Shown one piece after another: positions 9,869-18,094 of a stretch of DNA of 64,000 nucleotides. The notes under the pieces were generated by a model. The model saw nothing but the letters and a program-made list of their open reading frames with translations. It did no database searches and was not told the origin of the DNA. This DNA comes from Kaistia soli DSM 19436 (lineage in GTDB: Bacteria > Pseudomonadota > Alphaproteobacteria > Rhizobiales > Kaistiaceae), in assembly GCF_900129325.1 (NCBI RefSeq), contig NZ_FQUP01000003.1, positions 620,001 to 684,000 on the forward strand. Direction: 5' to 3'. How positions within the stretch are numbered: the first letter of the stretch is position 1; the number at the start of each line of letters is the position of its first letter. Position numbers and translations under genes: made by a program.

Positions 9869-10300
9869 TCAGCCGGCCCGGACGGTCAGGCCGACATCGA
9901 GATTGCCGCGCGTCGCTTCCGAATAGGGGCAGACGATATGGGCTTTTGCCACGAGGTCCTCGGCAAGCGTCTGTTCGACGCCCGGGATCGACACTTCGAG
10001 CGCAACATCGAGGCTGAAGCCGGTGCCATCGTCGCGCGGGCCGATGCCAACCTTGGCGCTGACCGAGGTTTCAGCCGGCAGCTTGACCTTCTGCTGACCG
10101 GCCACAAACTGCAGCGCGCCAAGGAAGCAGGCGGAATAGCCGGCAGCAAACAGCTTCTCGGGATTGGCGCCGGGGCCGCCCGGCCCACCGAGCTCCTTCG
10201 GCACGACGAGCTGGAAGTCAAGCTCGCCATCGGCCGAGCGGGTCCGACCAGCGCGCCCGCCACCCGTTGCCGTCGCGGCCGTTTCGTAAAGAACCTTCAT
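9869..10300 (-). CDS. ohr: Organic hydroperoxide resistance protein (Ohr/OsmC family)
   Basis: Thiol peroxidase of 143 residues that reduces organic hydroperoxides with lipoylated-protein electrons. Both catalytic cysteines are present: C58 in GYSACFLGAL and C124 in HIVCPYSEATRGN. The N-terminal LYETAATATGGR stretch and the C-terminal GNLDV are typical of Ohr. I chose the ATG at 10300, eight bases after GGAG; a GTG at 10309 is in frame. No OhrR-type MarR regulator lies next to it, although a palindrome sits upstream at 10359-10371. It stands alone, convergent to rne. Confidence 0.95.
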   Translation of the reverse strand: MKVLYETAATATGGGRAGRTRSADGELDFQLVVPKELGGPGGPGANPEKLFAAGYSACFLGALQFVAGQQKVKLPAETSVSAKVGIGPRDDGTGFSLDVALEVSIPGVEQTLAEDLVAKAHIVCPYSEATRGNLDVGLTVRAG

Positions 10301-10358
10301 CACCTGCACTCCGCATGATCATCAAGAGCGGCTGCCCGCTCATGACCTTCTATCGCAC

Positions 10359-10371
10359 ACGATATAATCGT
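10359..10371. promoter_or_regulatory. Short palindrome in the ohr/NDUFA12 divergent region
   Basis: ACGAT-ATA-ATCGT is a perfect 5-base inverted repeat with a 3-base centre, in an AT-rich patch about 60 bases upstream of ohr. A TATAAT-like hexamer overlaps it on the plus strand. It could be a repressor site, but it does not match the usual OhrR operator closely. Confidence 0.3.
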
Positions 10372-10531
10372 TGGCGATCTTTATTTTCGCATGATGGCCA
10401 TGCAGGCGGCGCCCGGCGCGACGGATGAGCGCAATTCGCGGCCGAAGGCTGGATCGCGTGCCCGAGGCTTTGACTTGGCGGCCGCAGGGCGGCATAAGTC
10501 ATCGAAATCCTTGCGAGAAGAAGGCGCCGAC

Positions 10532-10936
10532 ATGGGCTGGTTTCTGACCGAACTGTTCACCTGGTGGAACGGCCAGACCATGGGCACCAGATTCTATACC
10601 TGGCGTAAGGGCGAGCGCGTCGGCACCGACGAATTCGGCAATATCTATTATCGCACGCCGGATAAGGACCGCACCGCCGGCGGTTCGCCCGAGCGGCGGT
10701 GGGTGATCTATAACGGCTATTCCGAAGCATCGACGATCCCGACCGGCTGGCATGGCTGGATGCATCACCGCACGGACACGCCGCCGCCCTCCGTCGATTA
10801 CAAGCCGCGCGAGTGGCAGAAGCCGCATATCCCGAACCTGACCGGGACACCCTATGCCTACCGGCCGAAGGGCTCGATCGTCGGCGCCGACCATCGACCG
10901 CGCGTTACCGGCGACTACGACGCCTGGACGCCGTAG
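10532..10936 (+). CDS. NDUFA12-like NADH:ubiquinone oxidoreductase accessory subunit
   Basis: Small soluble protein of 134 residues, homologous to mitochondrial complex I subunit NDUFA12 (B17.2). Alphaproteobacteria share this supernumerary subunit with mitochondria. The family pattern is visible: LFTWWNGQTMGTRFYTW near the start, GTDEFGNIYY, RRWVIYNGY, P-W-HGWMHHRTD and the C-terminal KPHIPNLTGTPYAYRP block. I chose the ATG at 10532, behind GAGAAGAAGG, rather than upstream in-frame codons that add unrelated residues. It is monocistronic here; the nuo operon is not in the window. Confidence 0.93.
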   Translation: MGWFLTELFTWWNGQTMGTRFYTWRKGERVGTDEFGNIYYRTPDKDRTAGGSPERRWVIYNGYSEASTIPTGWHGWMHHRTDTPPPSVDYKPREWQKPHIPNLTGTPYAYRPKGSIVGADHRPRVTGDYDAWTP

Positions 10937-11113
10937 CAGCCGCCATCGTCATCGACGGGGTCCCTGTCCCGTTTCTGCGATGCTACGCGGCTTGCTGCCA
11001 CTGCCGGTTTGATCCGGCGAGGGCGATTCCGTCAGCCTGATCGGACGGCTTTGCGCTTCACGAACTGAGATCGGCAGCCGGCGGCAAGGCGGCGCCCATC
11101 TGCCCGTCACGGC

Positions 11114-11566
11114 ATGAGTTCCGATATGGCTGAACGGCCGCCACAGACTGGCTGGGCACCCATGGTGCCCGAACTCCTGGTTGAAGACTTCGAACAAAGC
11201 CTCGTCTTCTGGCGCGATGCGCTCGGCTTTCGGGTCGCCTATGCGCGGCCGGAGCAGCATTTCGCCTATCCGGAGCGGCCCGAGGGCGCGCAGGTCATGC
11301 TGTGCCAGCGCGCCGGCAACTGGGAGACCGGTCCGCTCGAACGGCCTTTCGGTCGCGGTGTCATGTTCCAGGTCTATGTCGCCGATCTCGCATCGATCGA
11401 GGCGCGGCTGGCCGACCAGGGAACGCCGCTGCACCACGGTCCGCGCGAAGTCTGGCGCCGCACCGGCGACCGCGAGAGCGGCCAGCGCGAGATCTTCGTC
11501 CTCGATCCCGACGGCTATCTGATCATGATGGCTCAGCGAATCGGCGAGCGACCGCTGTCCGATTGA
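11114..11566 (+). CDS. VOC-superfamily (glyoxalase/bleomycin-resistance-like) protein
   Basis: Protein of 150 residues with one vicinal-oxygen-chelate fold: VPELLVEDFEQSLVFWRDALGF at the start, FQVYVADLASIEARL in the middle and FVLDPDGYLIMMAQR at the end. Such proteins are metal-dependent isomerases or dioxygenases or drug-binding resistance proteins. Sequence alone does not separate these, and no neighbour suggests a substrate. The ATG at 11114 is used; M5 is an alternative start. Confidence 0.85.
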   Translation: MSSDMAERPPQTGWAPMVPELLVEDFEQSLVFWRDALGFRVAYARPEQHFAYPERPEGAQVMLCQRAGNWETGPLERPFGRGVMFQVYVADLASIEARLADQGTPLHHGPREVWRRTGDRESGQREIFVLDPDGYLIMMAQRIGERPLSD

Positions 11567-12094
11567 CGGCGAAGCGCAACAGGCCGGGCAATATCAGCGT
11601 CGCCTACAACTCGCTTCCGGTCGGCTTCGAATTGGCCAGGCACCGCGTTGCCGTGCGCGAAATGAGCCGTCTCGACGATCGGCTGACGGACGTGTGGCGA
11701 TCGGGCCGCACTTTGCCGAAACTGTGGACATCGATCCGACACGTGACGCCACGATGACGGAGTTCTTCACCGCTCGTCCACAGACCGCTCTGTGTCGACA
11801 CTCCCGGCAAGCCCTTGTCCTGTCTCGGCTTCGTCGAATGTCCCCGCTGATGATCCCCAGAATGCACCGAGCCTTGCTGCTGCCCAGCGATGCAATACGA
11901 TATGTAGCCGCCCAAGCTTCGGGCACCACTATTCCTTGACGCTTCGGCGGGACTCGGCATAGCTTCCGAAGCGTTAAGGGCGCTGCGCCCACATGGACGG
12001 CGCGTTCGGAGTTCCCCCCAATCTTGTGATCGTATTGGAAGCGCGGAGCAGGCGTATGCTCTGCGCGGGGCGGAGCATTTGTGGGCGTTGAAAC
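11567..12094. other. Gene-free stretch upstream of nrdJ
   Basis: No convincing protein, RNA gene or repeat was seen in these 528 bases. Open frames on either strand lack recognisable domains. The composition from about 11930 to 12120 is noticeably less GC-rich than the flanking genes. With the boxes that follow it forms an unusually long 5' region for nrdJ. Confidence 0.4.
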
Positions 12095-12141
12095 AGGCGA
12101 TTTTGCGTGTAAAAGACGGCTCTCAACACTATATTTAGAGT
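12095..12141. promoter_or_regulatory. Candidate pair of NrdR boxes upstream of nrdJ
   Basis: The 16-mer ACACTATATTTAGAGT at 12126-12141 matches the NrdR consensus ACACWATATATWGTGT at 14 of 16 positions. A weaker half-conserved copy, ending GCGTGT, lies at 12095-12110, exactly 31 bases upstream, which is the typical spacing of tandem NrdR boxes. NrdR is the ATP/dATP-sensing repressor of ribonucleotide reductase genes. The pair lies about 145 bases before the nrdJ start. Confidence 0.6.
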
Positions 12142-12284
12142 CTTGCGGTAGGGTACACACAAGATGAAGGAAATGGGCGGAACACCTGCCCTTCTCCGTC
12201 ATTGATCAGGTTGGCAGCCGGTCGAGCTTGGACCGGTGGGCGTGCGCTGGGCAGCGGCGCGCTCGCACAAGAGGATGGACGACG

Positions 12285-15200
12285 ATGCGGATCGAACGGC
12301 GCTTCACCACCAGCGGTCAGTCGGCTTATGCCGGGATCGAGTTCCGGACCACGAAGAGCGAGATCCGCAATCCGGATGGCTCGGTCGTGTTCCGCCTGGA
12401 GGGGATCGCGGTTCCCTCGACCTGGAGCCAGGTCGCGAGCGACATCATCGCGCAGAAATATTTCCGCAAGGCCGGCGTGCCGGCGCGGCTGAAGCGCGTC
12501 GAGGAAAACGACGTTCCCTCCTTCCTGTGGCGCTCGGTCGCCGACGAGAAGGCGCTGGCCGATCTGCCCGAGGCCGAGCGCACTGTCGGTGAAGTCGATT
12601 CGCGCCAGGTGTTCGATCGTCTCGCCGGCACCTGGACCTATTGGGGCTGGAAGGGCGGCTATTTCGACAGCGAGGCCGACGCGCAGGCCTTCTTCGACGA
12701 GCATCGCTACATGCTGGCGACGCAGCGCGTCGCGCCGAACTCGCCGCAGTGGTTCAATACGGGCCTGCATTGGGCCTATGGCATCGACGGGCCGAGCCAG
12801 GGCCATTTCTATGTCGACTACAAGACCGGCAAGCTGACCCGCTCGAAAAACTCCTACGAGCATCCGCAGCCGCATGCCTGCTTCATCCAGTCGGTGTCGG
12901 ACGACCTCGTCAACGAGGGCGGCATCATGGACCTCTGGGTCCGCGAGGCACGGCTGTTCAAGTATGGTTCGGGCACCGGCTCCAATTTCTCGGCGCTGCG
13001 CGGCGAGGGCGAGAAGCTCTCGGGCGGCGGCAAGTCGTCGGGCCTGATGAGCTTCCTGAAGATCGGCGACCGCGCCGCCGGCGCCATCAAGTCGGGCGGC
13101 ACGACGCGCCGCGCCGCGAAGATGGTCGTCGTCAACGCCGACCATCCGGATATCGAGAAGTACATCAACTGGAAGGTGCATGAGGAGCAGAAGGTCGCCG
13201 CGCTGGTGACCGGCTCCAAGATCAATGCGCAGCACCTCAAGGCCATCATGAAGGCCTGCGTCAACTGCGAGGGCTCGGGCGAGGATTGCTTCGATCCGGC
13301 CAAGAACCCCGCGCTGAAGCGTGAGATCCGCGCTGCCAAGAAGGCGCTGGTGCCGCAGAACTACATCCTGCGCGTCATCCAGTTTGCCAAGCAGGGCTAT
13401 ACCGACATCGAATTCCCGGTTTACGATACCGATTGGGACTCGGAGGCCTATCTGACGGTCTCGGGCCAGAACTCCAACAACTCGGTCTCGATCTCGGACG
13501 AGTTCCTGCGCGCAGTCGAGACCGACGGCGACTGGAAGCTGATGCGCCGCACCGACGGCAAGGTCTCGAAGACGCTGAAGGCGCGCGACCTCTGGGAACA
13601 GATCGGCCACGCCGCCTGGGCCTCGGCTGACCCGGGCCTCCATTTCAACACGACGATGAACGAGTGGCACACCAGCCCGGCTTCGGGGCGCATCAACGCC
13701 TCCAATCCGTGCTCGGAATACATGTTCCTCGACGACACGGCCTGCAATCTCGCCTCGCTCAACCTGCTGCAGTTCCGCGGCGCTGACGGCGCCTTCGATG
13801 TCGAGCGCTATATCCATGCCTGCCGGCTGTGGACGGTGGTGCTCGAGATCTCCGTCCTGATGGCGCAGTTCCCGTCGAAGGAGATCGCCGAGCTTTCCTA
13901 CCAGTTCCGCACGCTCGGCCTCGGCTATGCCAATATCGGCGGCCTCTTGATGACCTCGGGCATTCCCTATGACTCGACCGAGGGCCGCGCCATCTGCGGC
14001 GCGCTGACCGCGATCATGACCGGAACCGCCTATGCGACCTCGGCCGAGATGGCCAAGGAACTCGGGCCGTTCCCCGGCTTCGCGAAGAACCGCGAGCCGA
14101 TGCTGCGCGTCATCCGCAATCATCGCCGCGCCGCCCATGCGGTGACGCAGGGCTATGAGGGCCTCTCCACCCTCCCCGTCCCGCTCGACCATGACTCGAT
14201 CAAGGACCAGCGCCTCTCCGACGCCGCCCGTTCGGCCTGGGATGCAGCGCTGTCGCTCGGCGAGCAGCATGGCTATCGCAACGCGCAGGCGACGGTCATC
14301 GCGCCGACCGGCACGATCGGCCTCGTGATGGATTGCGACACCACGGGCATCGAGCCGGACTTCGCGCTGGTGAAGTTCAAGAAGCTGGCCGGCGGCGGCT
14401 ATTTCAAGATCATCAACCGCGCCGTGCCCGAGGCGCTGCGCACACTCGGTTATGCCGAGCACCAGATCGCCGAGATCGAGGCCTATGCGGTCGGCCATGC
14501 CTCGCTGCGCCAGTCGCCCGGCATCAACCACACCAGCCTCAAGGCCAAGGGCTTCACAGACGAGATCCTGGAGAAGCTCGAGGGCACGCTCGCCTCGGCC
14601 TTCGACATCAAGTTCGTCTTCAACAAGTGGTCGCTTGGCGAGGCGTTCTGCAAGGAAGGTCTCGGCTTCACCGAGGCGCAGCTGAACGACCCGGCCTTTG
14701 AGATGCTGCCGGCGCTCGGCTTCTCGAAGAAGGACATCGAGGCCGCGAATATCCATGTCTGCGGGGCGATGACGCTGGAAGGCGCGCCGCATCTGAAGCT
14801 CGAGCATTATGCGGTGTTCGATTGCGCCAACCCCTGCGGCAAGCTCGGCAAGCGCTATCTCTCGGTCGAGAGCCATATCCGCATGATGGCTGCGGCGCAG
14901 CCCTTCATCTCGGGCGCCATCTCCAAGACCATCAACATGCCGAACGATGCGACGGTCGAGGACGCCAAGAGCGCCTATATGCTGTCGTGGAAGCTGGCGC
15001 TGAAGGCCAACGCGCTCTATCGCGACGGTTCGAAGCTGTCGCAGCCGCTGAATTCGCAGATCCTCGCCGATGACGATGAGGACGCAGACGAGGCGATTGA
15101 AGCGCTGGTGGCAAAGCCCGCCGCAGCGCGCGCCGAGCAGATCGCCGAGCGCATCGTGGAGCGGATCATCGAGCGTGAGGTTCGCCGGCGCGAGAAGATG

Positions 15201-15998
15201 CCGGATCGCCGCACGGGCTACACCCAGAAGGCGAATGTCGGCGGCCACAAGGTCTATCTGCATACCGGCGAATATCGCGACGGCCGCCTCGGCGAGATCT
15301 TTATCGACATGCACAAGGAAGGCGCCGCCTTCCGCGCGATGATGAACAATTTCGCCATCGCCATCTCGCTCGGCCTGCAATATGGCGTGCCGCTCGAGGA
15401 ATATGTCGAGGCCTTCGTGTTCACCCGCTTCGAGCCGGCCGGCATGGTCACCGGCAACGAGGCGATCAAGAACGCGACGTCGATCCTCGATTATGTCTTC
15501 CGCGAGCTCGCCGTGTCCTATCTCGGACGCAACGACCTCGCCCATGTCGTCCCTGAGGACAACAATGCGACGACGCTCGGCGGCGGCGACCAGCCGACCT
15601 CGCGTCCCGCGCCGGTCAGCCACGGCCTCGTCCGCGGCAAGACCGAGCGCTTCAAGCTGATCGAGCGGCCCGGCGATTCGAAGGGCGCCGCGACGGCTCC
15701 GGTAACGGCGGCCTCCGTCGTGACGGCCCTGCGCACGACCGGCCTCAGCGGCAGCGCCGCTGTCGCCTTCAAGCGCGATGTTGTCACAGAGACAGAGACG
15801 ACCATCGAGACGACGGTCGGCATCGTCGAGTCGACGCCGTCCCAGCAGCCGAAATCCTCCGTCGCCGAACAGGCCGCGATTGCGCGCATGAAAGGCTATG
15901 AGGGCGAAAGCTGCACCGAATGCGCCAATTTCACGATGGTGCGCAACGGCACCTGCCTGAAGTGCGATACCTGCGGCAACACGAGCGGTTGCAGCTAA
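12285..15998 (+). CDS. nrdJ: Vitamin B12-dependent (class II) ribonucleoside-diphosphate reductase
   Basis: Enzyme of 1237 residues that makes deoxyribonucleotides using adenosylcobalamin as radical source, so it works with or without oxygen. Visible motifs include HACF (C199), [17 protein letters not shown] (C476), APTGTIG and CANPCGK. The C-terminus has a zinc-ribbon-like pair, CTEC and CLKCDTC, usual in the long alphaproteobacterial NrdJ and likely the thiol shuttle. I chose MRIERRF at 12285, behind GAGG, over an ATG 57 bases upstream. It is a single-gene unit, probably repressed by NrdR through the boxes near 12100. No cobalamin riboswitch was recognised. Confidence 0.96.
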   Translation: MRIERRFTTSGQSAYAGIEFRTTKSEIRNPDGSVVFRLEGIAVPSTWSQVASDIIAQKYFRKAGVPARLKRVEENDVPSFLWRSVADEKALADLPEAERTVGEVDSRQVFDRLAGTWTYWGWKGGYFDSEADAQAFFDEHRYMLATQRVAPNSPQWFNTGLHWAYGIDGPSQGHFYVDYKTGKLTRSKNSYEHPQPHACFIQSVSDDLVNEGGIMDLWVREARLFKYGSGTGSNFSALRGEGEKLSGGGKSSGLMSFLKIGDRAAGAIKSGGTTRRAAKMVVVNADHPDIEKYINWKVHEEQKVAALVTGSKINAQHLKAIMKACVNCEGSGEDCFDPAKNPALKREIRAAKKALVPQNYILRVIQFAKQGYTDIEFPVYDTDWDSEAYLTVSGQNSNNSVSISDEFLRAVETDGDWKLMRRTDGKVSKTLKARDLWEQIGHAAWASADPGLHFNTTMNEWHTSPASGRINASNPCSEYMFLDDTACNLASLNLLQFRGADGAFDVERYIHACRLWTVVLEISVLMAQFPSKEIAELSYQFRTLGLGYANIGGLLMTSGIPYDSTEGRAICGALTAIMTGTAYATSAEMAKELGPFPGFAKNREPMLRVIRNHRRAAHAVTQGYEGLSTLPVPLDHDSIKDQRLSDAARSAWDAALSLGEQHGYRNAQATVIAPTGTIGLVMDCDTTGIEPDFALVKFKKLAGGGYFKIINRAVPEALRTLGYAEHQIAEIEAYAVGHASLRQSPGINHTSLKAKGFTDEILEKLEGTLASAFDIKFVFNKWSLGEAFCKEGLGFTEAQLNDPAFEMLPALGFSKKDIEAANIHVCGAMTLEGAPHLKLEHYAVFDCANPCGKLGKRYLSVESHIRMMAAAQPFISGAISKTINMPNDATVEDAKSAYMLSWKLALKANALYRDGSKLSQPLNSQILADDDEDADEAIEALVAKPAAARAEQIAERIVERIIEREVRRREKMPDRRTGYTQKANVGGHKVYLHTGEYRDGRLGEIFIDMHKEGAAFRAMMNNFAIAISLGLQYGVPLEEYVEAFVFTRFEPAGMVTGNEAIKNATSILDYVFRELAVSYLGRNDLAHVVPEDNNATTLGGGDQPTSRPAPVSHGLVRGKTERFKLIERPGDSKGAATAPVTAASVVTALRTTGLSGSAAVAFKRDVVTETETTIETTVGIVESTPSQQPKSSVAEQAAIARMKGYEGESCTECANFTMVRNGTCLKCDTCGNTSGCS

Positions 15999-16020
15999 GA
16001 CTTCATCCTGGTTTTCCGGT

Positions 16021-16048
16021 CCAGGGCTTCCTCCTTGAAGCCCTTGGG
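16021..16048. terminator. Hairpin after nrdJ (possible terminator)
   Basis: AGGGCTTC and GAAGCCCT pair around a 6-base loop shortly after the nrdJ stop. No clear T-run follows, so termination would be weak or rho-assisted. Confidence 0.4.
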
Positions 16049-16118
16049 CCGGAGCCCGGGTGACGGCCGTCATTGTGATGGAATTCGGTTTAAGCTGGCA
16101 GGCAATCCCCGCCGCTTT

Positions 16119-16142
16119 CATTGCCGGTCAAACCCGGCGATG
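16119..16142. repeat. REP-like palindrome
   Basis: CATTGCCGG and CCGGCGATG form a stem with one G-T mismatch around a short loop, between the convergent nrdJ and acetyltransferase genes. The form resembles the small extragenic palindromes scattered in rhizobial genomes. Only this copy was noticed in the window. Confidence 0.35.
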
Positions 16143-16216
16143 ACAGCTCGATAAGGGTTCGACACGGGAACGTCTGATGCGCAAAACGGCGCCCGATTTC
16201 TGCTAAGCCGAACGCG

Positions 16217-16723
16217 TCAGGCTCCAAAAGCCGCGTGAAACCGTGCCTCGCCCTCGGCCTTCACCTCTCCGAACCCCAGCACCATGAAGTACTCCGGCGG
16301 CGGGCCTTCCAGGGTGACGGATCGATCGTTCTCGAAGCCGAAGCGACGGTAATAGCCGGGGTCGCCGAGGACGACGCAGCCTTTGGCGCCGCCGGCGCGG
16401 AGGCGGTCGAGGCCGGATGTGATCAGCGCAGTGCCAATACCGCCGCGTTGGCGCGACGGATCGACGGAGACCGGGCCAAGGCCAAACCAGCCATCGCTGG
16501 CCTCGCCGATCGTAACCGGCGAGAAAGCGACATGCCCGACGATCCTGCCATCCGCATCGATCGCTATCAGCGAAATCGTCAGGGCGCCGGCCATGCGCAA
16601 GGTGTCGACGATCGCCGCTTCGGTCCCTGCGCTGTAGGGACGGCCCGCAAAGGCGGCGGTGGTCAATGCCGAAATCGCGCTGCCATCCGCCGGTTGTTCG
16701 TCGCGCAGCGTCCAGTCCATCAT
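16217..16723 (-). CDS. GNAT-family N-acetyltransferase
   Basis: Protein of 168 residues with the GNAT fold. The acetyl-CoA-binding segment is visible at about 88-102 (VSVDPSRQRGGIGTAL), preceded by GHVAFSPV and followed by GDPGYYRRFGF, a combination typical of the YhbS-like group. These enzymes acetylate small molecules or protein amines; the substrate is unknown. Two adjacent ATG codons (16723 and 16720) can serve as start. The gene is divergent from the small lipoprotein pair. Confidence 0.88.
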   Translation of the reverse strand: MMDWTLRDEQPADGSAISALTTAAFAGRPYSAGTEAAIVDTLRMAGALTISLIAIDADGRIVGHVAFSPVTIGEASDGWFGLGPVSVDPSRQRGGIGTALITSGLDRLRAGGAKGCVVLGDPGYYRRFGFENDRSVTLEGPPPEYFMVLGFGEVKAEGEARFHAAFGA

Positions 16724-16853
16724 TGTCCCTCCCTCGGCCCGGCTGCTTCTTCGGATCAGCGCAGCTCCGCCTGCCCTTCACGCAAGCGTGGCTGGCCGAA
16801 CCGAACGACGTGACCTATCTCCGTGTCGTACAACGACTTCAGGGATAAGCGCC

Positions 16854-17030
16854 ATGCGCACGCTGCTCATCGTTCTCGCTCTCGCATCGGCGGGAGCCGG
16901 GCTTTCGGCCTGTTCGTCCGACGGGACCATGTCGGCGCAGAACGCCGCGGCGATCCGGGCCTTCGAGCCGGTGAATTCCTGTGGTCCGGGCGGAACGCAG
17001 GACATCAACCAGTGCAGCAGCAATCGCTGA
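16854..17030 (+). CDS. Mini-lipoprotein, tandem copy 1
   Basis: Predicted lipoprotein of 58 residues. Residues 1-19 form an export signal with lipobox LSAC, so C20 would be lipidated after cleavage. The mature part is only 39 residues and ends RAFEPVNSC-x10-C-SSNR, with two further cysteines (C43 and C54) that could form a disulfide. The next gene on the strand encodes a close relative with the same spacing, which supports both being real. I do not recognise a named family. Cell-envelope location is inferred from the lipobox. Confidence 0.7.
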   Translation: MRTLLIVLALASAGAGLSACSSDGTMSAQNAAAIRAFEPVNSCGPGGTQDINQCSSNR

Positions 17031-17118
17031 CGGACGGTGTCTGCGTGATGGGCACCGATTTGCCCGGTGAGGCGGATCGGGCTATCTCAGGCAGGAACAA
17101 TCCGCAGGAGGAAGTCCG

Positions 17119-17298
17119 TTGCGAACTCTGATCCTGACTCTTTTTCTCGGTGCGGTCGCCGTCGGCGCTGCCGGTTGCGCGGGGACCAGCGACCCCTATG
17201 ACCCGGCGATCCGGGCCATGGAGCCGGTCAATGCCTGCGGCACCTTCGGCAGCGACAATATCAACCAGTGCCGCGGCCATCCTCAATCGAACAACTGA
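17119..17298 (+). CDS. Mini-lipoprotein, tandem copy 2 (TTG start)
   Basis: Predicted lipoprotein of 59 residues that starts with TTG, eight bases after a strong AGGAGG site. The signal peptide ends at lipobox AAGC (C20). The mature part contains AIRAMEPVNAC and DNINQC, aligning with AIRAFEPVNSC and QDINQC of the gene 88 bases upstream, so the two arose by tandem duplication. The cysteine pair is conserved (C40 and C51 here). The non-ATG start and short length make it easy to overlook. Function unknown. Confidence 0.72.
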   Translation: MRTLILTLFLGAVAVGAAGCAGTSDPYDPAIRAMEPVNACGTFGSDNINQCRGHPQSNN

Positions 17299-17307
17299 CC
17301 AACAGCA

Positions 17308-17334
17308 AAAGGCCCGGCTGATGGCCGGGCCTGA
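17308..17334. terminator. Terminator between the lipoprotein pair and the phasin gene
   Basis: AGGCCCGGC pairs with GCCGGGCCT around a 5-base loop. On the minus strand the stem is followed by TTTTG, so it mainly ends phasin transcription. It may also serve the convergent lipoprotein genes. Confidence 0.75.
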
Positions 17335-17358
17335 TCATGCAATGGAAGCCGGAGCGCG

Positions 17359-17691
17359 CTATTTCGGGATCTTGCCGAAAACGCTCTCGAACGGCCGATA
17401 CGCATCCTTGGCGAAGTCGGTCATCATCGAGCCGATCTTGGTCAGTTCGCTGATATAGCCTTCATAGGTCGCCTTCAGATATTCGTTCTGAATCTCGACG
17501 GCCTTCTCGACGCTCTTGGCGGCAACGATCTTCTCGATCGCCGCGGCGCCGGTCTCATAGCTCTTCTTCTGATAATCGGCCGTCTCGACGGCGAGCGCCT
17601 GGATGCCCTTGCTCATGGCCTCCACGCTCTTCATCGCCTGCTCGATATTATCCTTCGAAGCCTTTTGAATGTCGTCGAAGCCCTTGATCAT
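17359..17691 (-). CDS. Phasin-family protein
   Basis: Helical protein of 110 residues with the Phasin_2 pattern: MIKGFDDIQKASKDNIEQAM, then SKGIQALAVETADYQKKS, KIVAAKSVEKAVEIQNEYLK and a final TDFAKDA. Phasins coat polyhydroxyalkanoate granules, and some are general membrane or stress proteins. No PHA synthase lies in the window. I chose the ATG at 17691; upstream codons add residues without similarity to the family. A good promoter lies at 17737-17766. Confidence 0.92.
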   Translation of the reverse strand: MIKGFDDIQKASKDNIEQAMKSVEAMSKGIQALAVETADYQKKSYETGAAAIEKIVAAKSVEKAVEIQNEYLKATYEGYISELTKIGSMMTDFAKDAYRPFESVFGKIPK

Positions 17692-17736
17692 ACTGAAATT
17701 CCCCGCCCACGCCCCCAGACTGGCGCAATAGGGAAT

Positions 17737-17766
17737 ATTCTTCCGAAATCGACGTGCCCTTGTCAA
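17737..17766 (-). promoter_or_regulatory. Sigma-70-type promoter of the phasin gene
   Basis: On the minus strand a perfect TTGACA (17761-17766) is followed, after 18 bases, by AAGAAT (17737-17742). Transcription would start about 40 bases before the phasin ATG. Confidence 0.55.
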
Positions 17767-17899
17767 GCGAAATGCTGCAGTGCACAAAGGGTGGATGCCG
17801 CAATGCGGCGGCCGCGCCGGCGTAAGACTTCGATCTCTTTGGTAAATTTTTACGGATTCGTAACGGCGACTCCCTAGCCTCCAGGCAGATCAACGGGCA

Positions 17900-17950
17900 G
17901 GACGCAAAGGGCGGCTCAAACCTGACACCGTGGACGCAAGGCGGCTCAAA
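17900..17950 (+). repeat. Two direct repeats upstream of the D,D-carboxypeptidase gene
   Basis: GGACGCAAAGGGCGGCTCAA at 17900-17919 recurs as GGACGCAAGGCGGCTCAAA at 17932-17950, differing by a two-base deletion; copies start 32 bases apart. They lie in the 403-base gap between divergent phasin and carboxypeptidase genes. The spacing, about three helical turns, would suit a regulator binding one face of the DNA, but this is only a suggestion. Confidence 0.45.
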
Positions 17951-18094
17951 AACGCGGCCGACAAGGCCACTGATCTTCCTTTGTGACCATTCCTTTCGCC
18001 GGTGCCTCAAAAAAGTTCCGGTGCTCGTTGAAATTCGGTTAGGCGATGCCGGCCCCTCTGGCTGGCGCCGCGAGATTACGGAGTTTTGTTCGAC

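Noticed and set aside
11567-12284. Possible cobalamin riboswitch before nrdJ
   Set aside because: No B12-box-like segment with a plausible surrounding structure was recognised; control by NrdR explains the region better.
12135-16121. Very long open frame (1328 codons) antisense to nrdJ
   Set aside because: It mirrors the GC-rich codon pattern of nrdJ, is rich in R, H and D, and shows no domain. nrdJ itself is unmistakable.
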